From Branchiostoma floridae (lineage: Eukaryota; Chordata; Leptocardii; Amphioxiformes; Branchiostomatidae), in NCBI RefSeq assembly GCF_000003815.2, contig NC_049983.1, positions 15,143,060 through 15,207,059 of the forward strand: a DNA stretch of 64,000 nt, given 5' to 3'. The first letter of the stretch is position 1. Each line of letters begins with the position of its first letter. Below are positions 34,601 through 47,203 of the stretch, piece after piece. The notes below the pieces were generated by a model, which did no database searches, had not been told where the DNA came from, and saw only the letters and a program-made list of their open reading frames with translations. A program made the translations under genes and the position numbers.

Positions 34601-35957
34601 GCATTGTATGAATTGCCTGTAATATAAAATGTTATACTTTCATTGTAGAATCTCACAAATCAAAACATTAAAACAAAGTATTTGTTTCTTGTCACTTTTT
34701 ACAGGTTAAACCTATCTCGTTAAACTACACAACGGAATTCAAAAGTATGAATGCGACTTGTGTTGTAAGAATGTCTTGAGTTTTGGATTGTACTAAGAAC
34801 TATTCTTAAGACTGCATGACTTACATTTGTAGCTTGCTTGGCTTGCTGAAATGGATGTATAAATAACAGACTGATGCAGTACAGGAAATCAAATTACGAG
34901 TTATTTTTTTGCAGATACCATCGTACGACCACACGAAACATGCCATCTTGAACGCTGGTCTGATGTCGGAAGGTTTTCCGCTGTTCTGCGTGTCGGCCAT
35001 GGTGGCAGGATTCATCACTGCCTTCGTCACCTCACCCGTGGACGTCATCAAGACCAGGATCATGAACCAAGCTTCTAAACGTGAGTCCTGAAAGTCTGGT
35101 AGGGAGATTAACAATGATCAAACTAGGATCAAGCTTCTAAACGTGAGCTCTGAAAGTTTGGTATGGAGACTAGCAGACTTCAACACATGTAGCCAGCCTT
35201 GCATTGTAGTGTGTGTCTTATTAAAAGTCTGGTAGGGAGACTTACATCATCATCATCATCAATTCAAAAATATGATCATGAACCAAGCTTTTAAAAGTTT
35301 GCCCTAGTCTAAGAGACCTGGTGGCAAACTAACAGAAAGGGGTATTTCCAAATTTAGGATTGTTCTACCTTAGATTTAAGTACATGTACCTACCTACTTA
35401 TCACTGTTCACATACATGTACTGTACATGCAATTGCCTTCAACTTGATGTCTTTGAGTTGGAAAATACTGACTCCTTAATTGGACTCAGAGTTATTGAGT
35501 CAGACTACAGCTTGATATCCCATTGTTTTGTTGGTAAGAATTTTCATCTAGTTGCTATCTGATTACAACTGAGGCTCATAACACTCAGAAAAAATATCTT
35601 AACATTCCGATTTTTGTCCATCATAGAAGACAGAATGGGCAAAATTTTTGTCCATCCCCAGCATTAAAATTCCATCAAAGGACGAAAGGATGGATGCTGG
35701 ATAGACCCTGCACTCAGGCTATCATTTAGCAGCCTGAAACATGTTTGTCCTGTTTGTTTTCTCCTGCAGACCTACCTCGTGACCAGTGGCTGTACCGTAG
35801 CTCACTGGACTGCCTGCTGAAGACACTGCGTAGTGAGGGTCTGTTCGGACTATACAAGGGGTTCATCCCCAACTGGATGCGGATCGGTCCCCACACTATC
35901 GTCACATTCCTGATCTTTGAGGAACTGCGAAGACTTATTGGAATGAAAGCCTTGTGA
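31669..35957 (+). CDS. Mitochondrial carrier, UCP4/UCP5/KMCP1-like
   Basis: SLC25-family inner-membrane transporter of 314 residues. Six exons join in phase: 31669-31750, 32712-32874, 33502-33641, 34347-34552, 34915-35080 and 35770-35957 (stop TGA). An in-frame TGA just upstream of the ATG fixes the start. A strong acceptor (TTTGTTTCAG) before it implies a 5' UTR intron. Three carrier repeats show NPIDVIKVRMQ, TPTDLVKVRLQ and SPVDVIKTRIM, each followed downstream by an EG-x-x-GLYKG or GLYRG motif. LREASYSTIRLGSYE, TASQIPSYDHTKH and the RIMNQ / CLLKTLRSEGLFGLYKGF stretch look closest to the UCP4, UCP5 and KMCP1 group. The first repeat starts abruptly, giving a short N-terminus. The substrate cannot be predicted, and uncoupling activity is not implied. 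A gap lies in intron 2 and does not touch coding sequence. Confidence 0.93.
32182..32690. mobile_element. MITE carrying a second MITE
   Basis: Diverged termini CAGGTCTCGAAATA and TATTTCAGCCCTG and the same TGCAGGTAAC interior as 26216-26554. It ends about 20 bp before the acceptor of carrier exon 2. No clear target duplication remains. The element at 32481-32653 sits inside it. Confidence 0.75.
32481..32653. mobile_element. Nested MITE with 9-bp target duplication
   Basis: Inverted arms of about 47 bp start TAATCTCCAAGCAGATCC and end GGATCTGCTTGGAGATTA. The direct repeat GCACTAACC flanks both ends (32472-32480, 32654-32662). A 9-bp duplication with long arms is typical of Mutator-like elements. 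The 173-bp body has no coding capacity. Confidence 0.88.
32985..33178 (-). mobile_element. tRNA-derived SINE
   Basis: On the minus strand ATGGCTGAGTGGTGTACTAG (A-box region) and GGTTAGATTCC (degenerate B box) open a SINE-like body that ends near GGATAATTCCTTGTGA. It lies in carrier intron 2. Confidence 0.55.
33227..33326. other. Assembly gap
   Basis: Exactly 100 N, a conventional size for a gap of unknown length, in carrier intron 2. Confidence 0.99.
33820..34346 (+). repeat. 141-bp tandem repeats carrying copies of exon 4's 5' edge
   Basis: Three upstream copies of the end of intron 3 plus the first ~28 bases of exon 4. The exon-like starts are at 33924, 34066 and 34207, and the real exon starts at 34347 (spacing 142, 141, 140). 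The last two keep an AG acceptor (TATATTGTAG, GTCTGTTTCAG) followed by GAGCCATnGGCA and CTACACCAACA, then diverge into CAATTATAAAAAGCAATA. Confidence 0.9.
35120..35300 (+). repeat. Copies of exon 5's donor edge
   Basis: Text of the exon 5/intron 5 junction (CAAGCTTCTAAAC|GTGAG, then TGAAAGTCTGGTAGGGAGA) recurs as GATCAAGCTTCTAAACGTGA at about 35128 and, decayed, as ATCATGAACCAAGCTTTTAA at about 35275. The first copy retains a usable GTGAG donor. Confidence 0.8.
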
Positions 35958-37820
35958 TTAGGTTGTACACATGTATCAAGAATGAAAAATAGAAGAAAGG
36001 TTAAGAAAATAGAATTTTCAAGCAGTGACTTAATTTTTAAAGGTCAACACATGTACCTCCATCTTGCTGACAGAGTGACCAAGTTCTTGCAAGACTTGCG
36101 TGAAAGGTAAGATGATAAAAAGGGAGGGGGGCTTTGCCCATCATTAACATTTGGCATACCAAGATGCCTATATGACAGTTATGATTTCAAGCTAAGCATG
36201 CTGATGGGTAAGTAGGCTGGTACAATGTATATGTAAGATAATTATACAGTAAATTTAACTATGCAAATCAATGCTCCAAACTTTATGTGCCTTTAACTTT
36301 AGGGTTAGTAAGTAATAGAGATGGAATGTTAATGTCATATATCAATTTCATGAAAAAAATTGACACTGTTTCCAATGCACAGTATACATGTATAAAAAAT
36401 GGTAAATCTTACTTTTATATGTGGTAATGAATATAATATATGCTTGCCATTACATACGTATAGGACATGTACTTAACTGTCTTTCTGAACCTTCCAGCAT
36501 TTTATGTGAATCTGAAGTTTAGGAAGCATGTTTTTTTTACCAAACAACATTTAACAATTATGCTGATAAAGATGTGCTCACTAGTATGTACATGTAATGT
36601 AAATTGGGGAAAAGTTTTTAAAAATTCTGTTGTAATTTTTTGTGTCACACTTTGAATTGTCAGCATGGAATTTTAATCAATGATTTTTATGAAATACCAT
36701 ACAAGGATCTCATACTTTTTAGTCTAGTTAATTACTGTACAACATTTTATTTGTATGATTAGTGTAGTGCACATTGTAGGAGTATGGAATATCATCATTG
36801 TGAAGGAATATACATGTAGTAGCTAGGAAGCTTTTCTTTTTCTTGGAGCTGACTAAAGTATGAGAGGTGTCTAATATCCACTGGTAACTATGTGGGATAT
36901 ATATATTTCTAACTTTTCTGGACACTCATAGACTGATATATTTTTGAATATTATATATTTATGATATTTACTATGGTATTTTAAATGAAGTTGCTAACGC
37001 ACCATTTTACTTGCTATTTATTGCCTTCAAAACTCCAAAATTGGATTTTGCTATTTTCCTCAATCATCCAGATACAGAAGTTCTATCTTGGTGTTTTCCT
37101 GTGTATCTAGTTCTGGGGACAATCATGTACAAAAGTTAATAATAGATATAGCAAAACACTTTGTGCCCTTTCAGTTTTTTTCAGTCTTTGTGCCCTTTAG
37201 TTCATAATGTTGCATACCACTAAATTGCTTAGTAATATATAGAGTGGCTGTATCCAGTTTTACATTTTCTCTTCCAGTGCATTCATTGTTTGAGAGCCCG
37301 TGTTGTTAATTTTCCTTAATTTCATGAAATCTGAACTTCATGAAAATGTAGTACACTTAGTTCATAGGATTGAAATGACCATCTTGTTTGTTAGCAAAGA
37401 AAATTAACAACACGGGCTCTCAGACAATGAAGGCAAATTTCTGTACCGGGGCAAAGGGCCTGCATTGTCTGGGATGCAGCTCTTTCATACTAATGATATG
37501 TGGGCAACATCCCAAAACATATTTTTATCAGACACTCTGTTTGAAATCTCAAATATCTCTTTTCTAAATTTTGCTTGGTAAGTCTGAATTGTGTCAACTT
37601 GGTATTTTCAATCCCTTCAGGACAAAAGTACTACAGTCAGTTTGCAAGTCTCTCAAATAATGACTTTGAATTATCAATCGAATTATGTATCAGAAATGTC
37701 AATATGACATTGTCAAGTAAATAGGTGTTTTACATACTAATAGATATTTACAAATAGCCGTCCTGACTTAAGGAGCTAGTTCTAAATGAACACAAAGACA
37801 AATCATGTTTGGTTTTGAAG
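35958..37820 (+). other. Carrier 3' region
   Basis: AT-rich sequence after the carrier stop, probably 3' UTR then intergenic DNA to the convergent HSP90B1 gene. I found no canonical AATAAA on this strand. It contains the hairpin element at 37282-37431. Confidence 0.5.
37282..37431. mobile_element. Hairpin MITE
   Basis: TTCATTGTTTGAGAGCCCGT (then GTTGTTAATTTTCCTT) is repeated in reverse complement at 37397-37431, giving about 35-bp arms around an AT-rich core of roughly 80 bp. Confidence 0.7.
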
Positions 37821-37826
37821 TACACA

Positions 37827-37832
37827 TTTATT
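37827..37832 (-). terminator. HSP90B1: Poly(A) signal of HSP90B1
   Basis: TTTATT on the plus strand, i.e. AATAAA on the coding strand, about 1.06 kb after the HSP90B1 stop codon. Confidence 0.5.
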
Positions 37833-38887
37833 TTCTTAAGTACTCCAGAAATGTACAAGATTGGGTCTGTGGCAAATTAAATTTATGGAATGCTTTTTTT
37901 CTGGCAGTCTTTTTTTATACCCAACAGCTGCTTGCACCAAAAATTTCCCATCTTATAATTAATTACCCATTCATCCTAAACTAAATATCTTCTTTGACAG
38001 TCTTTATAGAGCAAGGTAACAAGTAAAAACAAAGAATTGTAAACAGAAACACCAACTTAACATTTTCAAAAGTGATCAAAATTAAGGTGGTTTGTGAAAT
38101 TCTTATAACATGTCACAAGATATATTTGTATTTGTCAAAATACATTCTTTTCATCAGTGACAATGTAGTCATGCATTTTCAAATTAATTTTCGAAATGGC
38201 TTCTTGAGTGACCACGAGTTGACGTAGATCTGACACAAGTTACAGGATAAGTAAAGTCGGCATCTCACTGAACCTGTGGTACGTTGGCGTACAGAGCGCT
38301 CAACGAATTGCATCAATAAAAAACATCTTTTTACAGTATAGTCATACTTGTACGTTTTGTATGATATTCAATTTGGAACGCAGTGAAGACACCAACGTAC
38401 TGCAGGCCAGTAATATACCTTTAGGATGGTCACAAACACATGTCCAGTGAAAACCTGAAGTCATCTTTGTTACAGGGTTATGCAACAAGTACCTAAGAAT
38501 GACATCCAGTTTTCTATCTCCCACACAAGTTAGGTGGAAACACATAAAAACATGATGTACACAAAGAATACCACTCCCTGCTTTTTACTATAATTAATTA
38601 ATTTCTCTGTAAAAGACGATGGCATATTCACCAGGATAGTATAAGCTTATTGAAGATTCTTTTTAGCTGCATTTGCACAAATACATTTTGTACGTACCAA
38701 GCTCTGCACAAGACAAATATACTCCAAGCTCCCTACCAGGCTGGTACGAAAAAATATGGTCAAATTCAGTCCATCACAAAATGCCTGACAAAAATACAAA
38801 GCCTGGTTCAATAGCACTAGTACTGTCTCTCTGAATTTTTACATTGTTCAAAAATGTACACAGGATGATGAGCAGGTGTCAGTGGTA

Positions 38888-41800
38888 TCAGAGCTCATCC
38901 TTTACTTCTTCTGTAGCAGCTTCTTCTCCCTAAAAGACAAAAGAAAAACATAAAAATGAGAACATGTAAACATTATTATTAAAAGACTTTTACATGAAAA
39001 CATGTAAATGTAGCTTGTATGTTGACAGAGTAATTCTTCATGTAGCTTGTATGTCCTCTCAATTTTTTCAGTGAGCACTGAACAAATTTCTGGCAAGTTA
39101 TTGATAACCCGTTACTAGTAGATTGATTATAACTAGTCTATCTAGATCTAATCTGTTACTAGACTTGTATACTAGCCACTATTCTTCTTGCAATGGGTCA
39201 AAACAACATGTGCTATTATGATGTCAGCATTATATCAAATCCCCTACCAAGTCTCCATTTTTCGAAGCAAAGTTATTGGAATCATGCTTGTCTTGGTGTG
39301 ATGCGAATATTGCATAGTGGCAGCCCTATATTTTACACAATTTAGATAGACCAGTTTAGTCAGAACCAATATCTTTCCACATCTCCCAATGGCAAAGTTG
39401 CACTCATGACAAAATTGCTCTAAAAAGTACACTTGCCCAATAAAGACTTTCACTTGCCTGGGGCAATCAGGCCAATGGATAAGTAGTTCTCCAACCCTGC
39501 TACATCATAAACATTTTGTTCCACATGTTATTCACTGACCTCAATAACATCCTCATCTCCCCCAGTCTCTTCCTCAGTAGCCTCTTCAGCATCTCCCTCC
39601 TCTGCATCCTCCTCCTCCTCAGCATCTACATCCTCTCCTTCCTCCTCATCACCCTCCTCTTCCTCTTCTTCATCTTCCTCCCATCCCTCAGCCTGTATAA
39701 TACACACATCACACCAATGTTAAAACCCTTAAACTGCCAAGCCCGGATATATCTAGCACACATATACATGCCCTGTGTGCCGCACCCGAATATATCCGGG
39801 ATAGCGTATTCCTCGGAAGTTGCAGCTTTGCACTTGTGTAGCGCACGAACCCCGGACGTTAGGGACTTCAGCTTTGTTTGAGGGTTCCTTTTTGGAGGTC
39901 AGCGGCCAACCCTGGCACTGATAGCATTTGATAGGGCTGAAACTCTTGCAGTTTAAGGGTTAAAACTTCAGAAGAAAAACTCATGGTTTCATTTAGGGTA
40001 GTCCCATATGGGGGCAGTGGATTGTTATCCACTGTGTTTGGGGCACGGTATTGGAAGGCCGAGCCCAACTCTCTCCTTCCATTGCCATTGTACCACTGAA
40101 ACCTGGGTCAATCAGGTACCCTCTACTCCAGAGGGTAGGGACATTGGGCTGTTCCCCACTGTGTCTAGGGCACAATATAGGAAGGTGGGGCCCTTCCCTC
40201 GGCCTGTACAATCACACCAATGTTAAAACTTCAGGAATATATAAGGTAGATGAAGGCAGTCCCATATAGGGGCAGTGGGCTGTTGTCCACTGTGTTGTTG
40301 GCACAGTGTTGGAAGGCATAACCCAACTCTCTCCTTCCACTGTCTTTTACCTATGAAACCATAAAGCATGTGTTTGCCTTGCAGTCGGAAGGTCGAGTCG
40401 TGCCAAAGACTTTAAAAATAGCTGCTTTCTCTGCTTAGCACTCAGCATTTGAGTATGGTAGTTGGACACACAGACCACTGCCAGTGGAAAACACTGTAGC
40501 TGCAGTGATTGCACAACTAACTGGTGCTGTGTGGTCCAGAGCTTCAGAAATGGAGATGGGGGCCGCCTGATACACCAGTTGGTGCCGGAAAGACTTTAAA
40601 TTTTTTTTTAAAGTTTAAAGACCTTACACAAAATAGCAGCTACTCAAGTAACTGGATATGATTTTGGAAACACTTCAGAAGGCATCGACTATGAATCATC
40701 TCTGACATTGAGGAAGCTGGTTCAAGAGCAGGTTTTATACCCTACCTGTGAAATGATATGCAAAGGAAATGAACGCAAATGCTGGATAGACAGTCTTTGT
40801 ATATATCTTTGCATTGAGGTTGACATTCATACTGAGTCTGATGCACAATTTGGTGTGGGAAGGTTTTATACCTGAACACAAATGTTGGATTCTATCAATC
40901 ATTAGACCTTCTTTGTACCTACCTTTGCATTGAGGTCGACGTTCATACTGAGTCTGAGCATGCGCTCGATTCTGTTGGCGAAGTCAGCAGAGTCCTGCAG
41001 CATGAAGCCAGAGCGCAGCACGGCCGTGTCATACAGGACCTGGGCTAGCTCTTTTGTTGTCTGGTCCTCCTGGTCAGTCTGAAGGGACAGGAGAATAGAT
41101 TTGTTGATGAAGGTTAGACTACCGGGTGATAAGATACGCCAAAAAACATTTGCCATGGCTGAGTGGGTAGAGCGCTCGCCTTGAATAGGTCGTGAGTTTA
41201 ATTTGATCCCTGGCCGAGTCATACCAAAGACTTTTAAAATGGTACATGCCGCTTTCTCTGCTTTGCACTCAGTACTAATGAGGAAGAGTATGGGAGTTAA
41301 ACATGTCACTTCCAGTGGACAAGCTTCCTGCTGAAGTGGCTTGCACAAATGAGTGGCCCAAGGGCTAAAGAAATGGCAATGGGCACCACCCGTCTGTTAC
41401 AGATGCACAGGCAACTTAAACTAACTAAACTAAAAGGCAATTACGCAAGCAACTGAATATGATTTTGGAAATTATATCCAGTTGCTTGAGTTACTGCTTT
41501 TTAGAGAAGAGTAGATCATTTTCATAAAGGGCCCTGTTTGGTTTGGCTTGATTCGGATCTCATCATTAGTGATTGAATGATGTAAATCACCATATGGCTG
41601 ATACAAGACGGAGGTTTGCCAGGCCTCCATTTGGGTGATTTGAAGTGAATCACCAACTCCGTGAAAGTCTCTCTAAGTAGCTTGATCAAGATTAAATAAA
41701 GTCTACATAGTTGCATTACGACTAAGACAAAAAGAAGCCACACACGTATACATGGACGTGTGGAGTGATCATACTTACAGCCACTCTATTTTTCAGCTCT

Positions 41801-43349
41801 TGTACCAGTGGATGGTGGGGGTTAAGCTCCAGGGTTTTCTTCTGTGAACCGTAGAAACTGTGGAGAAGACAAATAGAAAATATTAGTGAGGTTTAAAAGT
41901 AAAATGAGCTGAAACTCACCCCATATGACATAAATGGGGTTAGCTTGAGAAGCTTTTAAATTTGGAAATATAGTGTTGTGATAGAAACAATGTGATTGTG
42001 TACAAATGCTGAGAAAATGAGAAACACTATATCCTTAGTTCATCACATACAAAAGTATATGAGCATATTTGTGCAAGAAAGTTTTACGAAATAAGAAAGA
42101 TTAGAAAACGTACATTCTACCAGTGTTCTAGCCAGTCTGAAATTTTTTCCTGGATTTTGAATGGAAATCCTGTTGATGGTGCAATGATATGCTGTTTCCT
42201 TTATGTTGAAGGGCAAATTTTGCTGTTATACTTAGCTTGGTTCAATCAATATCTTTACATGCATCACAGAGGATGGAATGGGCAAAATTTTTGTCTGTCC
42301 CCAGCAGCAAAATTCCGTTAAAGGACGAATGCTGGCTATAATTGGCCTTGCAAGTTTCACACATTTCATAAGGCAATTGCTGTTTTAATTACAAAGAAAA
42401 AGGAAAAAAGAATGTGTCTTACTCTTGACTGCTGTCCTTTGACCTTGCATAAGCCTGGGCCTTCATGATTCTCTCCATGTTTCCTGACCTGCGGGGGAAA
42501 ATATCAAAGGTTACACGATCCGTTGCAGAAGAAATCAGTTCTTTAACCAACACCAAGAACTGAAAACCCAGAGAATACACTTTGAGTAAAGCAATGAAAA
42601 CTTAAAGCAATGAGTTTGAAATTTTGATGCATTTCACAATAGACTTTGGATTTAAACCAACTATGAAAGCTAGCAACATACTTATTAATTAAAGCTTTCC
42701 AGACTCTTTTGGCTTGTGTCCAGACTCTTCTATTCTATATGCTGTATTTCCAGTTATCATTCTATATGCTATATATACCACCTAGCAATTGTACAGGAAT
42801 ACTGTTCTTTTCTTATGAACAAGGTTGAACCTATGATGCATACTTGAGCAGTAGCATTTGCACAATTACCAGCCATAAGAGCTTGCTACCAGGGAACAGG
42901 GGGACTCATTTAGCAATGACTAAGGAATTGAGATGAGTTTTGAAGCATTTTGCTGTGAGACTGGGGGTTGAAACAACCATGCCACCAAGCAATTATTTGT
43001 TCAGGAAAACTTATGAACGATTTGTTCAAATTGTACAGTTCTGGAGTACAGTAGACGCCAGTTAATCACACACTTCTGTCAATTGCAGAAAATCCCCAAA
43101 TCCCATGGTGGTACAGCTTAAGAACTTTGTTGCAAAATTCGGATAATTGCACAAAATGTACTGGAGTGTGCAATTACTACTGTATTTGCATGCTTACCAG
43201 CCGTAAGAGCTTGCCACCAGGGCACAGGGGGACTCGGTGAGCCTCTCGGACAGCCTGGCCTTCTCAATCTGATCCTTCAGTGCACTGTCCTTCAGCCACG
43301 TCAGGAGAGTCTCATACTCCTTTTCCATCTCCTCACGCTGCTCCTTCAC
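38888..43349 (-). CDS. HSP90B1: HSP90B1 exons 16-21: dimerisation domain and KDEL tail
   Basis: C-terminal dimerisation domain. Exon 16 ends in [16 protein letters not shown], exon 17 has [20 protein letters not shown], exon 18 [17 protein letters not shown], and exon 19 [20 protein letters not shown] and [15 protein letters not shown]. Exon 20 (51 codons) is almost wholly acidic ([14 protein letters not shown] onward), and exon 21 (14 codons) ends VKDEL and TGA. The KDEL signal retains the protein in the ER. The acidic tail fits the calcium-binding C-terminus of the family. Confidence 0.95.
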
Positions 43350-46300
43350 CTGGATAGAAGATAAAATAAGTTGAAGTTAAAATATTGGTATGAGTCAGCA
43401 CGTGAAATACATACATGTAGATGACACACAATCGTGTCGGTGCAAATTCAATGTGTGCCCCTTGTGCGAAGCACAAAAGGGGATGATGCTTTGATAGGGG
43501 CATCAACAAATGAGGTCCTATCATCCTTTTTTGGATGTGTGCACCTTATTAGAGATTCACAGTGGAACTACTGCACAAGATACTCCATGAACAAGGTCTC
43601 ATATGAGGTATAATATAGATTTACATCAGCAAGATATACGTCAGCAAGAACCCAAATGTATAAACAGTAATCTTTGTCTTCACACGTCACATGGCACGGA
43701 AAGAAACAATCAGTGTCAAAATTAGTAGTAGTTGCATTTCGAAACTAAGTATTCTATTCTATGTATGCTGTATTTCTTGTCCTTGCAACAAGCCCTTTTG
43801 GCTGAAACTTGGCTGTTGAGAAATCAACCCTTCTACTACATTCCTCACCTTTTCGGACTCGTTGATCTTCAGCCCGTCCTTGGCGACGTTCTGGAACTTC
43901 TTGCCGTCGAACTCGGGCAGGGACTGGATGCAGTACTCATCAACAGGCTCCACCAGGTACAGGACCTCGTAACCCTTCTTCAGGAGACGCTCCACGAACG
44001 GAGAGCTCTCGGCCTGGGGGAGAGGAATACTTGTCAGTCTTTGTTTACAAACAAAAGTGTACATTCTTCACAATTCTGACGAGTTTGCCCACAGATATTG
44101 TGGTACAGGACCTCGTAACCCTTCTCCAGGATTTGCTCCACAAACGGAGAGCTCTCCGCCTGGGAGAGAGGAACGCTCGTCAATCTTTGCTTTCAAACAA
44201 AAGTGTTTACTACATATTCTACACAATACTATGGAGTTTGTCCACGGGTTCCACCAGGTACAGGACCTCGTAACTCTTCTTCAGGAGTCGCTCCACAAAT
44301 GGAGAGCTCTCCGCCTGGGGGAGAGGAACGCTCGTCAATCTTCGCTTTTAAAGAAAAAGTGTACATTCTACTACAGAAAGAAAATGGGTCTGAACAAAAT
44401 GGAAATTATGGCAGTAGCAGCGCAAGACCACGCCCTGTGGAAAAAGTACGTTCACAGAGTTGACCAATGCAACAGCGTTGCGGGAGGATCTAAGGTCGTT
44501 GAAAATTTGATCCATGTATACTTTTGTGTTGGAAGAAAGTTTAGCATTGTACTACGATCACTACCAACACAGATGAGCTTCCATGATATGATTGCTCACC
44601 TCCTTCCTACTGGTGCCTGCCATGAAGAAGATGGCCTCCTGTTTCTCTGTACTATAATTATTACCAACACACATGAGCTTCCATGAGAAATATATGATAG
44701 CTAAAGATGTTCACCTCCTTCCTGCTGGTTCCTGCCATGAAGAAGATGGCCTCCTGCTTCTCCTTCATCCTCTCCACATAGTCTGCCAGCGAGGTGACCT
44801 CCCCCTCAGAGTGGGAGGACTGGAACCGCAGCAGCTTGGCCAGACGGGTACGGTTGGAGTGGTCCTCGATCACTCCCAGCTTGATGCTGGAAAATAGGGG
44901 GGCATTTGTTGGTTCTAATCCCACACAGACCTAATCAACCATTGTGCATGGAAATGCACTTTTCTTCCAATTAAGGCACCATCTGAAATTTGCAGAGGTC
45001 CTGGGATTGAATTCTGACATGCTACTGATGTTGTGCCATTGGGAAACAACCACTGCCACTTAAGCCTCAAAGACTTTGGTACTACCCTTTCTTTACATGT
45101 GTATATGTAAGAACATATCAAAGGCTTTATACAAAATCTTGCAAAAGGTTAAGGACATCTCATTTTTTAGCGCAATCTTCTACGCTAAATTTGCAGGTTG
45201 CTTAAATCATTGTGGTGACTCAAAAGTTCCTTCAAATTGTCAAAAATTTGCTTCTTACAGTCAAACTTTTGTCCTGAAGGGTTAAAGTGATCCCGTGGAA
45301 CAATCAGATGTACCGTCACAACTACAGTGTCCAATCAGATGTTTTGTCACAACTACCATGGGAATCCATACATTGCACATGTAACTCACCTGGTGCTGTA
45401 TTCTTTCCAGAACTTTTCCAGGTACTCTTCGTTATCGATTTTCTTGATCATGTCCAGAGTCTGAGTGAGGATAGTGAGTGGAAAAGAAAGGAGTTGTTAA
45501 CAGTTCGACAAGGCACACCACTAACTTACTTGGTGCTGTACTCTTTCCAGAATCCTTCCAGATAGTCTTCGTCAGCGATCTTCTTGATCATGTCAAGGGT
45601 CTGTGGAGAAAAAGAGACGGGGGGAAAACAAAACCACATTACTGTGGAGGTTTAGAAAATAATTTGGAACAGCAAAAATGCTGCCAAGGACAGCTACCAT
45701 GCTGTTAAAGATGGCTCTCAATCTCATGCTGTACAGGATAGCTATGGAACAGCATGCCGAGCTGAGGACAGCTGGAAGTCAGCTGCTCTAAAGAGGAGAG
45801 AAAGTACCAGAACCATGCAGAATCTGGATAGTTAGTGCAATAACACACAACACAAGTGCAGTTCAATTCTGTACAGATATATAATACAGAAACACCACCA
45901 AACATGAATAGAGAGATTTTAATTTCTTGGAATTTTTTTACATTAATTTTTCTTTTCAAAAACATAGCAAAAACCAAAACAATTAGAGCAACAAGAGCAT
46001 TACCACAAGAGCTCTTACCTTCCTGACCAGCTTCTTCTTGATGACCTTGAGCAGCTTGTGCTGCTGTAGCGTCTCACGAGACACGTTGAGCGGGAGGTCG
46101 TCTGAGTCCACCATGCCCTTGACGAAGGACAGGTACTTGGGCATCATGTCTTGGAAGTCGTCAGTGATGAACACACGTCGCACAAACAGCTTGATGTAGT
46201 CAACCTTCTTACCGTACTCCTGTGGACAAAATATTGCAGCAATTCTAATTTTATTTTTTACATTGGCTGCTTAAAAAAAAGCTCATATTGGACATTTCAT

Positions 46301-47169
46301 CGAACATACATTTGTACATTGACATAAATATCTTCGTTTTTATCAAATCAATAAAAGTGGGGCTTTTTAGTCTTCTTCAACTTGAAAAAAAAAGTCAAAC
46401 CCAAACCCCCAAAAAACATTAGCATGCCTAAGAAAAACAAACAAACAGTAGGTTCTATTGCAGTTATAGCAACGCTCTACATGTANNNNNNNNNNNNNNN
46501 NNNNNNNNNNNNNNNNNNNNNNNNNNNNNNNNNNNNNNNNNNNNNNNNNNNNNNNNNNNNNNNNNNNNNNNNNNNNNNNNNNNNNNNNNNNNNNNNNNNN
46601 NNNNNNNNNNNNNNNNNNNNNNNNNNNNNNNNNNNNNNNNNNNNNNNNNNNNNNNNNNNNNNNNNNNNNNNNNNNNNNNNNNNNNNNNNNNNNNNNNNNN
46701 NNNNNNNNNNNNNNNNNNNNNNNNNNNNNNNNNNNNNNNNNNNNNNNNNNNNNNNNNNNNNNNNNNNNNNNNNNNNNNNNNNNNNNNNNNNNNNNNNNNN
46801 NNNNNNNNNNNNNNNNNNNNNNNNNNNNNNNNNNNNNNNNNNNNNNNNNNNNNNNNNNNNNNNNNNNNNNNNNNNNNNNNNNNNNNNNNNNNNNNNNNNN
46901 NNNNNNNNNNNNNNNNNNNNNNNNNNNNNNNNNNNNNNNNNNNNNNNNNNNNNNNNNNNNNNNNNNNNNNNNNNNNNNNNNNNNNNNNNNNNNNNNNNNN
47001 NNNNNNNNNNNNNNNNNNNNNNNNNNNNNNNNNNNNNNNNNNNNNNNNNNNNNNNNNNNNNNNNNNNNNNNNNNNNNNNNNNNNNNNNNNNNNNNNNNNN
47101 NNNNNNNNNNNNNNNNNNNNNNNNNNNNNNNNNNNNCGCGCCTAATGTGAAGGGGGTATAACCACCAAT

Positions 47170-47203
<34 letters not shown>

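Noticed and set aside
41147-41230. tRNA-like A and B boxes (also at 31081-31195 and 33100-33178)
   Set aside because: No full cloverleaf or anticodon arm; the tails and repetition mark SINEs, not tRNA genes.
43732-44686. Plus-strand frames reading over HSP90B1 exon 15 and its edge copies
   Set aside because: Antisense to confirmed coding sequence and duplicated edges.
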